A DNA stretch of 45,354 bases from Polaromonas sp. CF318 (GTDB lineage: Bacteria > Pseudomonadota > Gammaproteobacteria > Burkholderiales > Burkholderiaceae_C), in the NCBI RefSeq assembly GCF_000282655.1, contig NZ_AKIV01000101.1, positions 1-45,354 of the forward strand. The letters are read 5' to 3'. The notes beneath the pieces are model-generated. The model had not been told where the DNA came from, searched no databases, and worked only from the letters and a program-made list of their open reading frames with translations. The position numbers were made by a program, and so were the translations under genes. Shown one piece after another: positions 17,701-24,987 of this stretch; position 1 is the first letter of the stretch; the number at the start of each line of letters is the position of its first letter.

Positions 17701-18185
17701 GCAACCGCGGCAAGCTGATCATCTTCAAGCTCGACGACAAGACCGACGTGCTCGAGGCCTCGGTGGACGAGGCGACCTTCAACGCCAACCGCAACCTGCT
17801 CAAGGACGACGAACTGGTGATCGTGCAGGGCACGCTGCAGGGAGCGTCGGAGCGCTTCGGGCGCCGCTTCAAGGTCACGCAGGTGTGGGACCTGGAAACC
17901 GCGCGCTGCAAGTTCGGCAAGTACCTGCGCGTGGCCGTCAACGGCAGCGCGCCCGATATCTCACGCCTGGTGCGGGACTTCCCGCCGCGCCGCGAAATGT
18001 CCGACCAGGGCGAGATCAGCCGCGGCCTGCCGGTGCGCCTGAGCCTCAGGCGGCAAAATTCGGCGGGCGGCGCGACGGCCGAATTGCACCTGGGTGAAGC
18101 CGCCAAATTCTTCCCGACCGATGCGGCGCTGGCCAGCTGGATAGCGCAGGCCGACAAGGGGCTGGTGCAGATTGTTTACGAATAA
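14703..18185 (+). CDS. dnaE: DNA polymerase III subunit alpha
   Basis: Replicative polymerase, 1160 aa from the chosen start, matching the E. coli length. The PHP domain opens with HLRLHTEFSVVDG. Catalytic aspartates are D404 and D406 in PDFDIDF and D560 in VKFDFLGL. GPGRGSGAGSLVAY is the Gly-rich nucleotide-binding region, and a helix-hairpin-helix and OB-fold region occupy the last third. The start at 14703 (MFVHLRLH) gives the usual length; ATG 14694 would add MPF, and neither has a clear ribosome site. Lone dnaE with no holoenzyme neighbours is normal. Transcription converges with tolA, with 24 bp between stops. Confidence 0.98.
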   Translation: MFVHLRLHTEFSVVDGTNRIDEVVAAAAADGQPALAITDLSNLFGTVKFYKETRGAGVKPLIGADIWVQVPGKDAGAPAARLLLLVQSRQGYLNLSEILTRAWTKNVVRDQAVVKLEWLQELGEGLIALSGAQGGSVGQALLQGDSARAAECALYFAGLFPHRFYLELQRAQRPDDERHVVAAVQLAARLKLPVVATHPVQFLTYDDYEAHEARVCISEGEILGNTRRVRKFTREQYFKSAEQMQALFADVPTALANTLEIAKRCNLTLELGKPMLPDYPTPEVGGVRMPIDEYFRQASFEGLEERLAHLYRDAAVRDQKRPEYVKRLEFEINTILKMGFPGYFLIVGDFINWAKNNGCPVGPGRGSGAGSLVAYSLKITDLDPLQYNLLFERFLNPERVSMPDFDIDFCQSNRDRVIDYVKDKYGKDAVSQIVTFGTMAARAAIRDVGRVLDFPYGFCDGISKLIPNKPGQHITIEQAKEQEPVLAERERKEEDVQTLLALAQKLEGLTRNVGMHAGGVLIAPSKLTDFCPLYAQPGSDSAVSQFDKDDVEAIGLVKFDFLGLATLTILEIAREFIIARHPAQKDFKFEDLPLNDRKVYELFGRGQTEAVFQFESIGMQRMLKDAKPDRLEDLIAMNALYRPGPMELIPTYIARKQGKEVPEYPDPRVKAILEETYGIMVYQEQVMQTAQILGGYSLGGADLLRRAMGKKKKEEMDAQREIFRKGAGEGGLSEEKADEVFDLMEKFAGYGFNKSHSAAYALLAYHTAWLKVHYTAEFFAANMTVEMDDTDKLKILFGDAQKMGIQFESPDINRGDYRFEPISASSVRYGLGAIKGTGQQAIAAIVAARKEGGPFTSIYDFCVRVDRSRLNKRTVEALIKGGAFDNLQLNRASLLASVDRAFEFAAATEANANQGGLFDMSDSHAASTQEPPLVEAMPFGVKARLVQEKTAIGFYLSGHLFDEVETEVRQFAKRRIDDLIDSREPQLLAAILSDLRIINGNRGKLIIFKLDDKTDVLEASVDEATFNANRNLLKDDELVIVQGTLQGASERFGRRFKVTQVWDLETARCKFGKYLRVAVNGSAPDISRLVRDFPPRREMSDQGEISRGLPVRLSLRRQNSAGGATAELHLGEAAKFFPTDAALASWIAQADKGLVQIVYE

Positions 18186-18209
18186 GCCGGGCGGCCGCCG
18201 CCCGGGCGC

Positions 18210-19124
18210 CTAGTTGCGCGGCTTCATCTCGAGGATCAGCGTGGTGTCGGGTATCCGGCCGTCGACGTCCCGCGGCATGACGCGGGTGCGGATGATGGCG
18301 TTGATCGCCGCGTCGTCCCAGGCCTTGTTGCCGCTGGACTGAAGCAGGCGCTGGCTGATGACGGTGCCGTCCAGCGTCAGCCGCACTTCCACTTTCGCCA
18401 TCGGGTTGCCGGTGAATTCCTCGGTGAAAACCACATTGGGCTTGATCGCTGCCCTGACAATGGCGCCGTAGGTGGTGGACCCACCGGTGGATTTTTGCGC
18501 CGTCCCCTTGGAGTCCGCATCGCCGGTGGCGCCGGCCATGCCGGTGATGCGGCGCAGGTTTTCCTGGCGCAGTTTTTCGGCGGCGGCCTGGGCGGCCTTT
18601 TGCTGCGCGGCGTCCTTGTTGTCCTTCTGGGCTTCGAGTTTTTTGGCGTCTTCCGCGGCCTTGCGTTTGGCCAGGTCTTCCTTGGCCTTCTTTTCGGCGG
18701 CTTTTTGTTTCTCGGCCTCTTTGTCTTTTTTGGCCTGCAGTTCAGCCTTCTGTTTTTCTTTCAGGCGTTCGGCTTCCGCTTCCTTTTGTTCCTGCACTTG
18801 CTTGCGCTTTTTTTCCTGCTCCAGGGCGATGTCCACTTTGGGTGCGGGCGGAGGAGGAGGTGTCCTGACCTCAGGGGTGGGCGGAGGCGGCGGGGGCGGC
18901 GGCGGTGTGGGCACTTCGACCGGTTTGGGCGCCGCCTGCTGGGCCGGAACATTGGTCCACAGCTCGGCCTGGAAGGCGACGTCGGGAGTGCTGCGTTTCC
19001 AGCTCACGCCCCAGGTCAGGGCGGCGATCAGCAGGGCATGCGCAAGCAGCGCCAGCGCAAACGCGCGGCCTGACCCCCCATCCCGGGGCGGGAGGAAATC
19101 GAGGCGGTCTGCGGCGCTTGGCAT
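18210..19124 (-). CDS. tolA: Cell envelope integrity protein TolA
   Basis: Links the TolQR motor in the inner membrane to TolB/Pal at the outer membrane; 304 aa. One N-terminal membrane helix (about residues 19-42), a proline-rich spacer (66-95, two poly-Pro runs), then a long Lys/Glu/Ala-rich helical domain (about 96-195), and a C-terminal TonB/TolA-like domain (about 215-304) with VRLTLDGTVISQRLLQSSGN. Last gene of the run starting at nrdR. tolB and pal, which usually follow, are absent: the next gene is convergent dnaE. Confidence 0.94.
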   Translation of the reverse strand: MPSAADRLDFLPPRDGGSGRAFALALLAHALLIAALTWGVSWKRSTPDVAFQAELWTNVPAQQAAPKPVEVPTPPPPPPPPPTPEVRTPPPPPAPKVDIALEQEKKRKQVQEQKEAEAERLKEKQKAELQAKKDKEAEKQKAAEKKAKEDLAKRKAAEDAKKLEAQKDNKDAAQQKAAQAAAEKLRQENLRRITGMAGATGDADSKGTAQKSTGGSTTYGAIVRAAIKPNVVFTEEFTGNPMAKVEVRLTLDGTVISQRLLQSSGNKAWDDAAINAIIRTRVMPRDVDGRIPDTTLILEMKPRN

Positions 19125-19158
19125 GGCGGGTTAAGGGCAGGTAAGGGCGGCCTGCTGG

Positions 19159-19599
19159 CTACTTGTTGCCGGTCTGCACCGACAGGCCCACGCGCGAGAC
19201 ACCGGCTTTTTGCAGGTTGTCCATGACCTGGACCACGGTTTCGTACTTGATGGATTTGTCGGCGCTGATGACCACGGGCACGGCCTGCGCGCCCTCGGCC
19301 TTCACGCCCGGTTCCAGTTTCGCGATGTCGGCCGCGACGTTGCGCACATTGCTGGGCACGCTGTCGGTCTTGATCTTGATCTGCACGGCTTCGTCCTTGC
19401 TGATCTGGATCTGCACCGGGTTCTGCGGCTGGCTGGGCGCGCGGCCGACCTTGGGCAGCGCGATCATGCTGGGCGTGATCAGCGGCGCCGTCACCATGAA
19501 GATGATGAGCAGCACCAGCATGACATCGATGAAGGGCACCATGTTGATCTCGCTGATGGTGCGCCGGCCGCGGCCTCGGCGGGAATTGACTGCAGGCAT
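19159..19599 (-). CDS. tolR: Biopolymer transport protein TolR (ExbD family)
   Basis: Proton-channel partner of TolQ; 146 aa. The transmembrane segment near residues 18-42 holds the functional aspartate in FIDVMLVLLIIFMVTAPLI. The periplasmic domain follows, with VVISADKSIKYETVVQVMD, matching the ExbD/TolR fold. The start is supported by AAGGAG upstream of the ATG. It is 18 bp downstream of tolQ and 34 bp upstream of tolA. TolR is favoured over ExbD because of the ybgC-tolQ-tolR-tolA order. Confidence 0.95.
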   Translation of the reverse strand: MPAVNSRRGRGRRTISEINMVPFIDVMLVLLIIFMVTAPLITPSMIALPKVGRAPSQPQNPVQIQISKDEAVQIKIKTDSVPSNVRNVAADIAKLEPGVKAEGAQAVPVVISADKSIKYETVVQVMDNLQKAGVSRVGLSVQTGNK

Positions 19600-19617
19600 G
19601 GCGGTCTCCTTGCAGTT

Positions 19618-20310
19618 CTAGTGTCCGGAGGGCGAGTGCGCGCCCAGGTTGCGCTGCAGGATGTTGGAGAACTCTTCGATGAAGGTCTCCAGCCGGTTGG
19701 CGACGCGGTCTATGTCGTGCGAGAAGCGGTTGTAGGCGACGACGGCCGGAATGGCCGCGAAGAGGCCAATGGCGGTGGCCACCAGCGCCTCGGCAATGCC
19801 GGGCGCCACCGTGGCCAGCGTGACCTGCTCCAGGGCCGCCAGGCCGGTAAAGGCGTGCATGATGCCCCAGACCGTGCCGAACAGGCCCACGTAAGGCGAT
19901 ACCGAGCCGACGGTGGCCAGGAAGGACAGGTTGGATTCGATGGCGTCGAGCTCGCGCTGGTAGCTCGCGCGCATGGCGCGGCGCGCGCCGTCCAGCAGCG
20001 TGCCGGGGTCGGTGATGTGGCGCTCGCGCAGCTTCTGGTATTCACGCATGCCGCTGGCGAAAATCCGCTCCATCGCGCCCGAATGTTTGGCGTTTTGCGC
20101 GGCGCCGGCGAAGAGGTCGTTCAGGCTGGTGCCCGACCAGAATTCGCGGTCGAATTCGTCGTTGAGTTTCTGCACCCGCTTGAGCGCCACGATCTTGCGG
20201 AAGATCGCGGCCCAGCTGGCGATGGACACGCCGATCAGCAGCGCCACGACGGCCTGCACGACCCAGCTGGCATTGAGGATGAGGCTGACGATGGACAGGT
20301 CTTGGTTCAT
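19618..20310 (-). CDS. tolQ: Proton channel protein TolQ (MotA/TolQ/ExbB family)
   Basis: Three-helix inner-membrane motor subunit, 230 aa, the normal length. Hydrophobic segments at about residues 18-38, 134-158 and 170-192. VGLFGTVWGIMHAFTGLAALEQVTLATVAPGIAEALVATAIGLFAAIPAVVAYN is represented by its conserved parts VGLFGTVWGIM and AEALVATAIGL. The start overlaps the ybgC stop (ATGA at 20307-20310). With TolR and TolA it uses the proton gradient to constrict the outer membrane at division. Confidence 0.95.
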   Translation of the reverse strand: MNQDLSIVSLILNASWVVQAVVALLIGVSIASWAAIFRKIVALKRVQKLNDEFDREFWSGTSLNDLFAGAAQNAKHSGAMERIFASGMREYQKLRERHITDPGTLLDGARRAMRASYQRELDAIESNLSFLATVGSVSPYVGLFGTVWGIMHAFTGLAALEQVTLATVAPGIAEALVATAIGLFAAIPAVVAYNRFSHDIDRVANRLETFIEEFSNILQRNLGAHSPSGH

Positions 20311-20846
20311 GTTGTGGCCGTATCGGTTTTTAAGCTGTCAAGAATGGAAGCCGGAATGCGCCGTGGCTGCAGGCTGGCGGCGTCGACCCAGCCTATGCGT
20401 ATGCTGCCTTCACAAAGTAGTGCCCCCACGCTTGTCGCTTCGCGTACTACGCTGCCCCCCGAGGGGACTAATTTTCCTAGGGGCGGCCCGTCGGAAAATT
20501 GCTCGTCGCTCAAGCTTTTGTGTGGGTTCATCCGCTCTGTTTTTAATAGCACCTGCTGGCTGATTATCATGGACGCGCGGCCCGCTTCGACCAGGCTTGC
20601 CGTAACAATCAGTTCATCGTCCAGGCGGGCGGAACGATGGTAGCGTATGCTGGTTTCCGCCACCACGAAGATGCCGCCCGTGCTTTCCCGCAGGCGCTGC
20701 TGTTCAATACCGAGTGATCTGAGCCATTCGGTGCGCGAACGTTCAAAAAATTTCAGGTAGTTTGCGTAAAAGACGATACCGCCCGCGTCGGTGTCTTCCC
20801 AATAGACCCGCAAAGGCCAACTGAAAACCCGCGCGCCTGCGCTCAT
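20307..20846 (-). CDS. ybgC: Tol-Pal associated acyl-CoA thioesterase YbgC with an in-frame insertion
   Basis: Hotdog-fold thioesterase. WEDTDAGGIVFYANYLKFFE (residues 16-35) holds the catalytic Asp of the family. At 179 aa it is about 35-40 residues longer than usual YbgC (about 130-150). The excess is residues about 106-142, between SMIISQQVLLKTE and LCEGSIRIGWVD, which would normally be nearly contiguous beta strands. This segment is encoded by a palindrome-rich sequence unlike the gene around it (see the repeat entry), and the frame continues after it without a stop. The loop insertion may be tolerated, or the protein may be impaired. The start overlaps the aminotransferase stop (ATGA) and the stop overlaps tolQ. 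Confidence 0.9.
   Translation of the reverse strand: MSAGARVFSWPLRVYWEDTDAGGIVFYANYLKFFERSRTEWLRSLGIEQQRLRESTGGIFVVAETSIRYHRSARLDDELIVTASLVEAGRASMIISQQVLLKTERMNPHKSLSDEQFSDGPPLGKLVPSGGSVVREATSVGALLCEGSIRIGWVDAASLQPRRIPASILDSLKTDTATT
20421..20531. repeat. Palindromic interspersed element translated inside ybgC
   Basis: About 111 bp encoding residues 106-142 of YbgC. It contains a perfect inverted repeat with arms AATTTTCC (20470-20477) and GGAAAATT (20493-20500) around GGGCGGCCC. Next to it lie a CCCCCCGAGGGG stem (20455-20466) and GCCCCCACGC. The composition and symmetry look like the small palindromic elements found in intergenic regions of Comamonadaceae (recollection, not checked). Exact borders are uncertain; no second copy was seen in this window. 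Confidence 0.65.
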
Positions 20847-22039
20847 GCCAGCACCGCCCTGAGCCTGGCCACGGCCTCCTGCAACTGCGCCATGGAGTTG
20901 GCCGTGGAAAAGCGGATGAATTGTTCAGGTGCCGCATGGCCGAAATCGCGGCCCGGGGTGACGGCCAGGTGGGCGCGCTTCATGAGCTCGAACGCGAAGT
21001 CCCAGCTGCCGCTCACGTCCAGGCGCGCGGCCGCCTGGGTGCAGTCGGCATAGGCATAGAAGGCCCCGTCGGGCATCACCGGCACCGTCAGGCCCAGGCG
21101 ATTCAGTTCGGGAATGAAGTAGTCGCGGCGCGCCTTGAATTCGGCGCGGCGGCGTTCGTATTCCCGCAGGCTTTCGGGCTCGAAGCAGGCCAGGGCCGCA
21201 TGCTGGGCCACGGTGCTGGGGCAGATGAAGAGGTTTTGCGCGATGCGCTCTATCACGGGCGCCAGCGCCTCGGGCACCACCAGCCAGCCCAGGCGCCAGC
21301 CGGTCATGTTGAAGTATTTGCTGAAGCTGTTGATGCTGATGACGCTCTGGCCCAGCTCGCCGGGCATGGCCAGGGCCGAGTGGCCGAAATGCTCTTCGTA
21401 GCTCAGGCCCAGGTAAATCTCGTCGATCAGCGTGATGCCGCCGCGGCCGTGCACGAACTCGTGGATGCGCCGCAGTTCTTCGGGGGCGATGGAAGTGCCG
21501 GTGGGGTTGGAGGGCGAGGCCAGCAGCACGCCGCGCGTTTGCGGTTTCCAGGCGGCCTCGACTTTTTCGCGAGTCAGTTGGAAGCGTTCAGCCGCGGTGG
21601 TCGGCACCAGCACGGCATTGCCTTCGGCGGCGCTGACGAAATGACGGTTGCAAGGGTAGCTGGGGTCGGGCATCAGGATTTCGTCGCCGGCCTCGATGAG
21701 GGCCAGGCAGGCCAGCTGCAGCGCGGCCGAGGCGCCCGCCGTGACGATGATGCGGCCGGGCGCCACGTCGACGCCGAAATGCGCGGCATACCAGCCGCTG
21801 ATGCGCTCGCGCAGCGCCGGCAGGCCGGTGGCCTGGGTGTACTGCGTGTTGCCCTGCGAGATCGCCCGGGCGGCGGCCTCCTGCACCAGGGGCGGCGCGG
21901 TGAAGTCGGGCTCGCCGATGTTCAGGAAGATCATGGGCCGGTCGCTGTGGGCGAATTCCTGCGCCAGCGCCGAAGCCGCCTTGGCGACCTCCATGACGTA
22001 AAACGGCTCAATGCGTTGAGCCCGCCGGGCAATTTTCAC
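20843..22039 (-). CDS. Class I/II pyridoxal-phosphate aminotransferase
   Basis: Fold-type I aminotransferase, 398 aa. The PLP lysine is K241 in SINSFSKYFNMTGWRLGW. ASPSNPTGT (residues 174-182) and the PLP aspartate in LIDEIYL (D206) are standard, and IRFSTANS near the C-terminus supplies the carboxylate-binding arginine. The amino acid substrate is not fixed by sequence; related proteins are annotated as alanine or aspartate transaminases. It is 10 bp downstream of nusB and overlaps ybgC by four bases, so it sits inside the rib-nusB-tol run by translational coupling rather than by obvious pathway logic. Confidence 0.93.
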   Translation of the reverse strand: MKIARRAQRIEPFYVMEVAKAASALAQEFAHSDRPMIFLNIGEPDFTAPPLVQEAAARAISQGNTQYTQATGLPALRERISGWYAAHFGVDVAPGRIIVTAGASAALQLACLALIEAGDEILMPDPSYPCNRHFVSAAEGNAVLVPTTAAERFQLTREKVEAAWKPQTRGVLLASPSNPTGTSIAPEELRRIHEFVHGRGGITLIDEIYLGLSYEEHFGHSALAMPGELGQSVISINSFSKYFNMTGWRLGWLVVPEALAPVIERIAQNLFICPSTVAQHAALACFEPESLREYERRRAEFKARRDYFIPELNRLGLTVPVMPDGAFYAYADCTQAAARLDVSGSWDFAFELMKRAHLAVTPGRDFGHAAPEQFIRFSTANSMAQLQEAVARLRAVLA

Positions 22040-22049
22040 GGCAGGCCTT

Positions 22050-22577
22050 TCACCGGGCGGCTTGTCGGGCTTTGTCCGCGGCGACTTCGGTGGCGCGAAG
22101 GGCGGGCGCCATCTTGTTGAGCACGCCGTTGACGTATTTATGGCCGTCGGTGCCGCCGAAGGCCTTGGCCAGTTCGATGCACTCGTTGATCACGACGCGC
22201 CAGGGCACGTCCAGGCAGTGGCTGAATTCATAGGCGCCTATCCACAGCACCGCATGCTCGATGGGCGAAATCTCGGCCATGGGCCGGTCCAGCAGGGGAA
22301 CGATGCCGGCGTCCAGCGTTTTTGCGTCGGCGATGCAGCCGTGCAGCAGCGCGTCGTAATGGGCCGAATCGGCCTTGTGAAAGCCCGCGAGGTCGCGCGT
22401 GAAGGCGTCGATGGAGTCGGCCTCGTTGCGGCCGACCAGGTGCTGGTAAAGGGCCTGCAGGGCGAATTCGCGCGCGCGGGTGCGCGCCGATTTGTCGGCT
22501 GCTTTTTTGACGCCGGTGTCGGTCAGGCCGGTGCGGGTCTGCGGCGGGCGTTTGGGTTTGATGATGGGTTCAGCCAT
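22050..22577 (-). CDS. nusB: Transcription antitermination factor NusB
   Basis: RNA-binding factor that with NusE (S10) binds boxA for rRNA antitermination; 175 aa. The helical NusB domain runs from [20 protein letters not shown] (about residue 30) to [14 protein letters not shown]. The basic N-terminal tail ([12 protein letters not shown]) and the Lys/Ala-rich C-terminus are extensions common in Burkholderiales. It lies 50 bp downstream of ribH, the widely conserved ribH-nusB pairing. Confidence 0.96.
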   Translation of the reverse strand: MAEPIIKPKRPPQTRTGLTDTGVKKAADKSARTRAREFALQALYQHLVGRNEADSIDAFTRDLAGFHKADSAHYDALLHGCIADAKTLDAGIVPLLDRPMAEISPIEHAVLWIGAYEFSHCLDVPWRVVINECIELAKAFGGTDGHKYVNGVLNKMAPALRATEVAADKARQAAR

Positions 22578-22627
22578 GAAGTGCCAGTCAGGTTAAGGGG
22601 TGGGAGCAAGGCTCGGCAAGCGGGCGC

Positions 22628-23092
22628 TCAGGCAATTTCATTGATCAGGTTGGCCATTTCGACGGCCACGCGGGCGGCGTCGCGCCCCTTTTCCTCCTGG
22701 CGGGCCTGGGCCTGCGCGAGGTTCTCGGTCGTCAGGATGGCGTTGGCGATGGGCAGCTGGTAGTCCAGCGCCAGGCGCGTGACGGCGGCGCCGCTTTCGT
22801 TGGCCACCAGCTCGAAGTGGTAGGTCTCGCCGCGGATGATGCAGCCCAGGGCGATCAGTGCGTCGTACTTGTCGCTTTCAGCCAGGGCCTGCAGCGCGCA
22901 GGGCACCTCCAGCGCGCCGGGCACCTTGACGTGGCGGATGTTGTCTTCATGCACGCCCAGGGCGGCAAGCTCGTGCTTGCAAGCCTCGGCCAGCGTGTTG
23001 GTGACGCTTTCATTGAAGCGCGCCTGCACGATGCCTATGGAAAGTTTTCTGCCGTCCAGCTTGTCGGCCGTACCTTTTTCTGCTCCGAACAC
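22628..23092 (-). CDS. ribH: 6,7-dimethyl-8-ribityllumazine synthase
   Basis: Penultimate riboflavin enzyme, condensing the ribityl pyrimidine with dihydroxybutanone phosphate; 154 aa, assembling as a multimer in the family. [48 protein letters not shown] and [11 protein letters not shown] are the standard segments. The start is GTG (23090-23092), with AAAAGGGA upstream. Between ribBA (48 bp) and nusB (50 bp). Confidence 0.97.
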   Translation of the reverse strand: MFGAEKGTADKLDGRKLSIGIVQARFNESVTNTLAEACKHELAALGVHEDNIRHVKVPGALEVPCALQALAESDKYDALIALGCIIRGETYHFELVANESGAAVTRLALDYQLPIANAILTTENLAQAQARQEEKGRDAARVAVEMANLINEIA

Positions 23093-23140
23093 GGTGATTC
23101 CCTTTTGATTGATTTGTAGATTTTTGGGCTGGCGAACAGC

Positions 23141-24247
23141 TCAGTCCCGGGTGATGTAGCCGACGATCTCCAGGCCGTAGCCCGTCATGCTGGGCATGCG
23201 GCGCGGGTTGCCCATGAGGTTCATGCGGTGCACGCCGCATTCGCGCAAGATCTGCGCGCCCACGCCGTAGGTGCGCAGGTCCATGCGGCCGCGCTCGGGC
23301 GCCTGGCTGGCGCGCGCCGTGCCTTCGAACTGGGCCAGCAGCTGCGCAGCGCTTTCGCCGCAGTTGAGCAGCACGGCCACACCCCGGCCTTCATCGGCGA
23401 TGTGTTTGAGGCTCTGGTCCAGGCTCCAGGAATGCATGGGGCGGCCGGTTTCCAGCACGTCCAGCACCGACAGCGGCTCGTGCACGCGCGCGGCCACGAC
23501 GTCGTTGGCCGACCATTCGCCCCTGACCAGGGCCAGGTGCAGGCCCTGGCTGGGTTTGTCGCGAAAGGCGTGGGCGGTGAACTCGCCGAAGGCGGTCTGC
23601 AGCACGCGGCAGCCGATTTTCTCGACCAGGGAGTCGTTGCGGCTGCGGTGCTCGATCAGGTCGGCGATGGTGCCTATCTTGAGGCCGTGCTCGGCCGCGA
23701 AGACCAGCAGGTCGGGCAGGCGGGCCATGGTGCCGTCATCCTTCATGATCTCGCAGATCACGGCGGCCGGCGAGCAGCCGGCCATGCCGGCCAGGTCGCA
23801 GCCGGCTTCGGTATGGCCGGCGCGCATCAGCACACCGCCGTCCACCGCCTGCAGCGGGAAGATGTGGCCGGGCTGCACCAGGTCGCTGACCTTGGCGTTT
23901 TTGGCGACGGCGGCCTGCACCGTGCGGGCGCGGTCGGCGGCGGAGATGCCGGTGGTCACGCCTTCGGCGGCCTCGATGGAGACGGTAAACGCGGTGGAAT
24001 GCTTGGTGCCGTTGCGCGTCGCCATGGGCGGCAGCTGCAGCAGCTCGCAGCGCTCGCGGGTCAGGGTCAGGCAGATCAGGCCGCGGCCGAAACGCGCCAT
24101 GAAGTTGATGGCCTCGGGCGTGACGTGGTCGGCCGCGAGCACCAGGTCGCCTTCGTTCTCGCGGTCTTCCTCGTCGATCAGGATGACTATGCGGCCGGCG
24201 CGCATGTCGGCGACGATGTCTTCAACAGGGGAAATGGCAGTGGTCAT
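23141..24247 (-). CDS. ribBA: 3,4-dihydroxy-2-butanone 4-phosphate synthase with degenerate GTP cyclohydrolase II domain
   Basis: 368 aa. Residues 1-205 form a complete DHBP synthase with the acidic metal loop [10 protein letters not shown] (25-34) and [11 protein letters not shown] (142-152), which makes the four-carbon precursor from ribulose 5-phosphate. The C-terminal part aligns with GTP cyclohydrolase II. However, at the zinc site [14 protein letters not shown] (from residue 253) has no cysteines where active RibA has SEC and RCDC, so cyclohydrolase activity is not expected. The real ribA would then be elsewhere. The usual label ribBA is kept, but ribB describes the activity better. It is 3 bp downstream of ribE. 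Confidence 0.92.
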   Translation of the reverse strand: MTTAISPVEDIVADMRAGRIVILIDEEDRENEGDLVLAADHVTPEAINFMARFGRGLICLTLTRERCELLQLPPMATRNGTKHSTAFTVSIEAAEGVTTGISAADRARTVQAAVAKNAKVSDLVQPGHIFPLQAVDGGVLMRAGHTEAGCDLAGMAGCSPAAVICEIMKDDGTMARLPDLLVFAAEHGLKIGTIADLIEHRSRNDSLVEKIGCRVLQTAFGEFTAHAFRDKPSQGLHLALVRGEWSANDVVAARVHEPLSVLDVLETGRPMHSWSLDQSLKHIADEGRGVAVLLNCGESAAQLLAQFEGTARASQAPERGRMDLRTYGVGAQILRECGVHRMNLMGNPRRMPSMTGYGLEIVGYITRD

Positions 24248-24250
24248 GGT

Positions 24251-24901
24251 TCAGGGCTTTTGGGGGATGTTGTTGTGAATGTCGCCCAGCATGCGCTCGA
24301 CGTAGCGCGCGATCAGGTCGATTTCGAGGTTGACCCGGGAGCCGGTGGCCAACTGGCCCAGGGCGGTGTTCTGCACGGTATGCGGGATCAGGTTGATGCT
24401 GAGCTCCGTGCCACCTGCGTCGCCTGCCAGGTCGGTGACCCGGTTGACCGTCAGGCTCACGCCGTTGACGGTGATGGAGCCCTTGTAGGCCAGGTATTTG
24501 CCGAGTTCGCGCGGCGCCAGTATGCGCAGCTCCCAGCTTTCGCCGACCTCGGCGAAATGCGTGACGCGGCCGATGCCGTCGACGTGGCCCGAGACGATGT
24601 GGCCGCCCAGGCGGTCATGGGCGCGCAGGGCTTTTTCGAGGTTGATGGTGCCGGTTTCGGCCAGGCCCGTGGTTTTGGCCAGCGATTCGGCGGAAATGTC
24701 GATGGTGAAGCGGTTGAGGGGCAGATCCAGCGTGGTGGCCGTCATGCAGGCGCCGTTGAGGGCGATGCTGTCGCCCAGGCCCACGTCGTCAAGGTAACCC
24801 GCAGGCGCCTCGATGGTGAGCCGCTTGCCGTGGTCTGAAGAGCTGCCCAGGCTTTGGATGGCGACGATGCGCCCCAAGCCGGTAATGATTCCGGTAAACA
24901 T
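24251..24901 (-). CDS. ribE: Riboflavin synthase alpha subunit
   Basis: Dismutates two ribityllumazines to riboflavin; 216 aa. Two lumazine-binding beta-barrel repeats are visible, the first opening with [12 protein letters not shown] and the second near [29 protein letters not shown] and [11 protein letters not shown] are family signatures. Called ribC in E. coli and ribE in many other bacteria. It overlaps no neighbour: 86 bp after ribD and 3 bp before ribBA. No FMN riboswitch is present in either gap. Confidence 0.97.
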   Translation of the reverse strand: MFTGIITGLGRIVAIQSLGSSSDHGKRLTIEAPAGYLDDVGLGDSIALNGACMTATTLDLPLNRFTIDISAESLAKTTGLAETGTINLEKALRAHDRLGGHIVSGHVDGIGRVTHFAEVGESWELRILAPRELGKYLAYKGSITVNGVSLTVNRVTDLAGDAGGTELSINLIPHTVQNTALGQLATGSRVNLEIDLIARYVERMLGDIHNNIPQKP

Positions 24902-24987
24902 GCGCTATTTTCGCAGGGATTCAGGCCCGGGCGTGGGGAATGGCCACTATTGCCCCGTAAAAGCGGCCCAGGCCGCGTCAAACCTGG

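Noticed and set aside
20530..20575. Second intergenic-type repeat (AATAGCACC...) adjacent to the ybgC insert
   Set aside because: In frame it encodes MIISQQVLLKTE, which is ordinary YbgC sequence, so the likeness to the motif near 40830 is probably chance.
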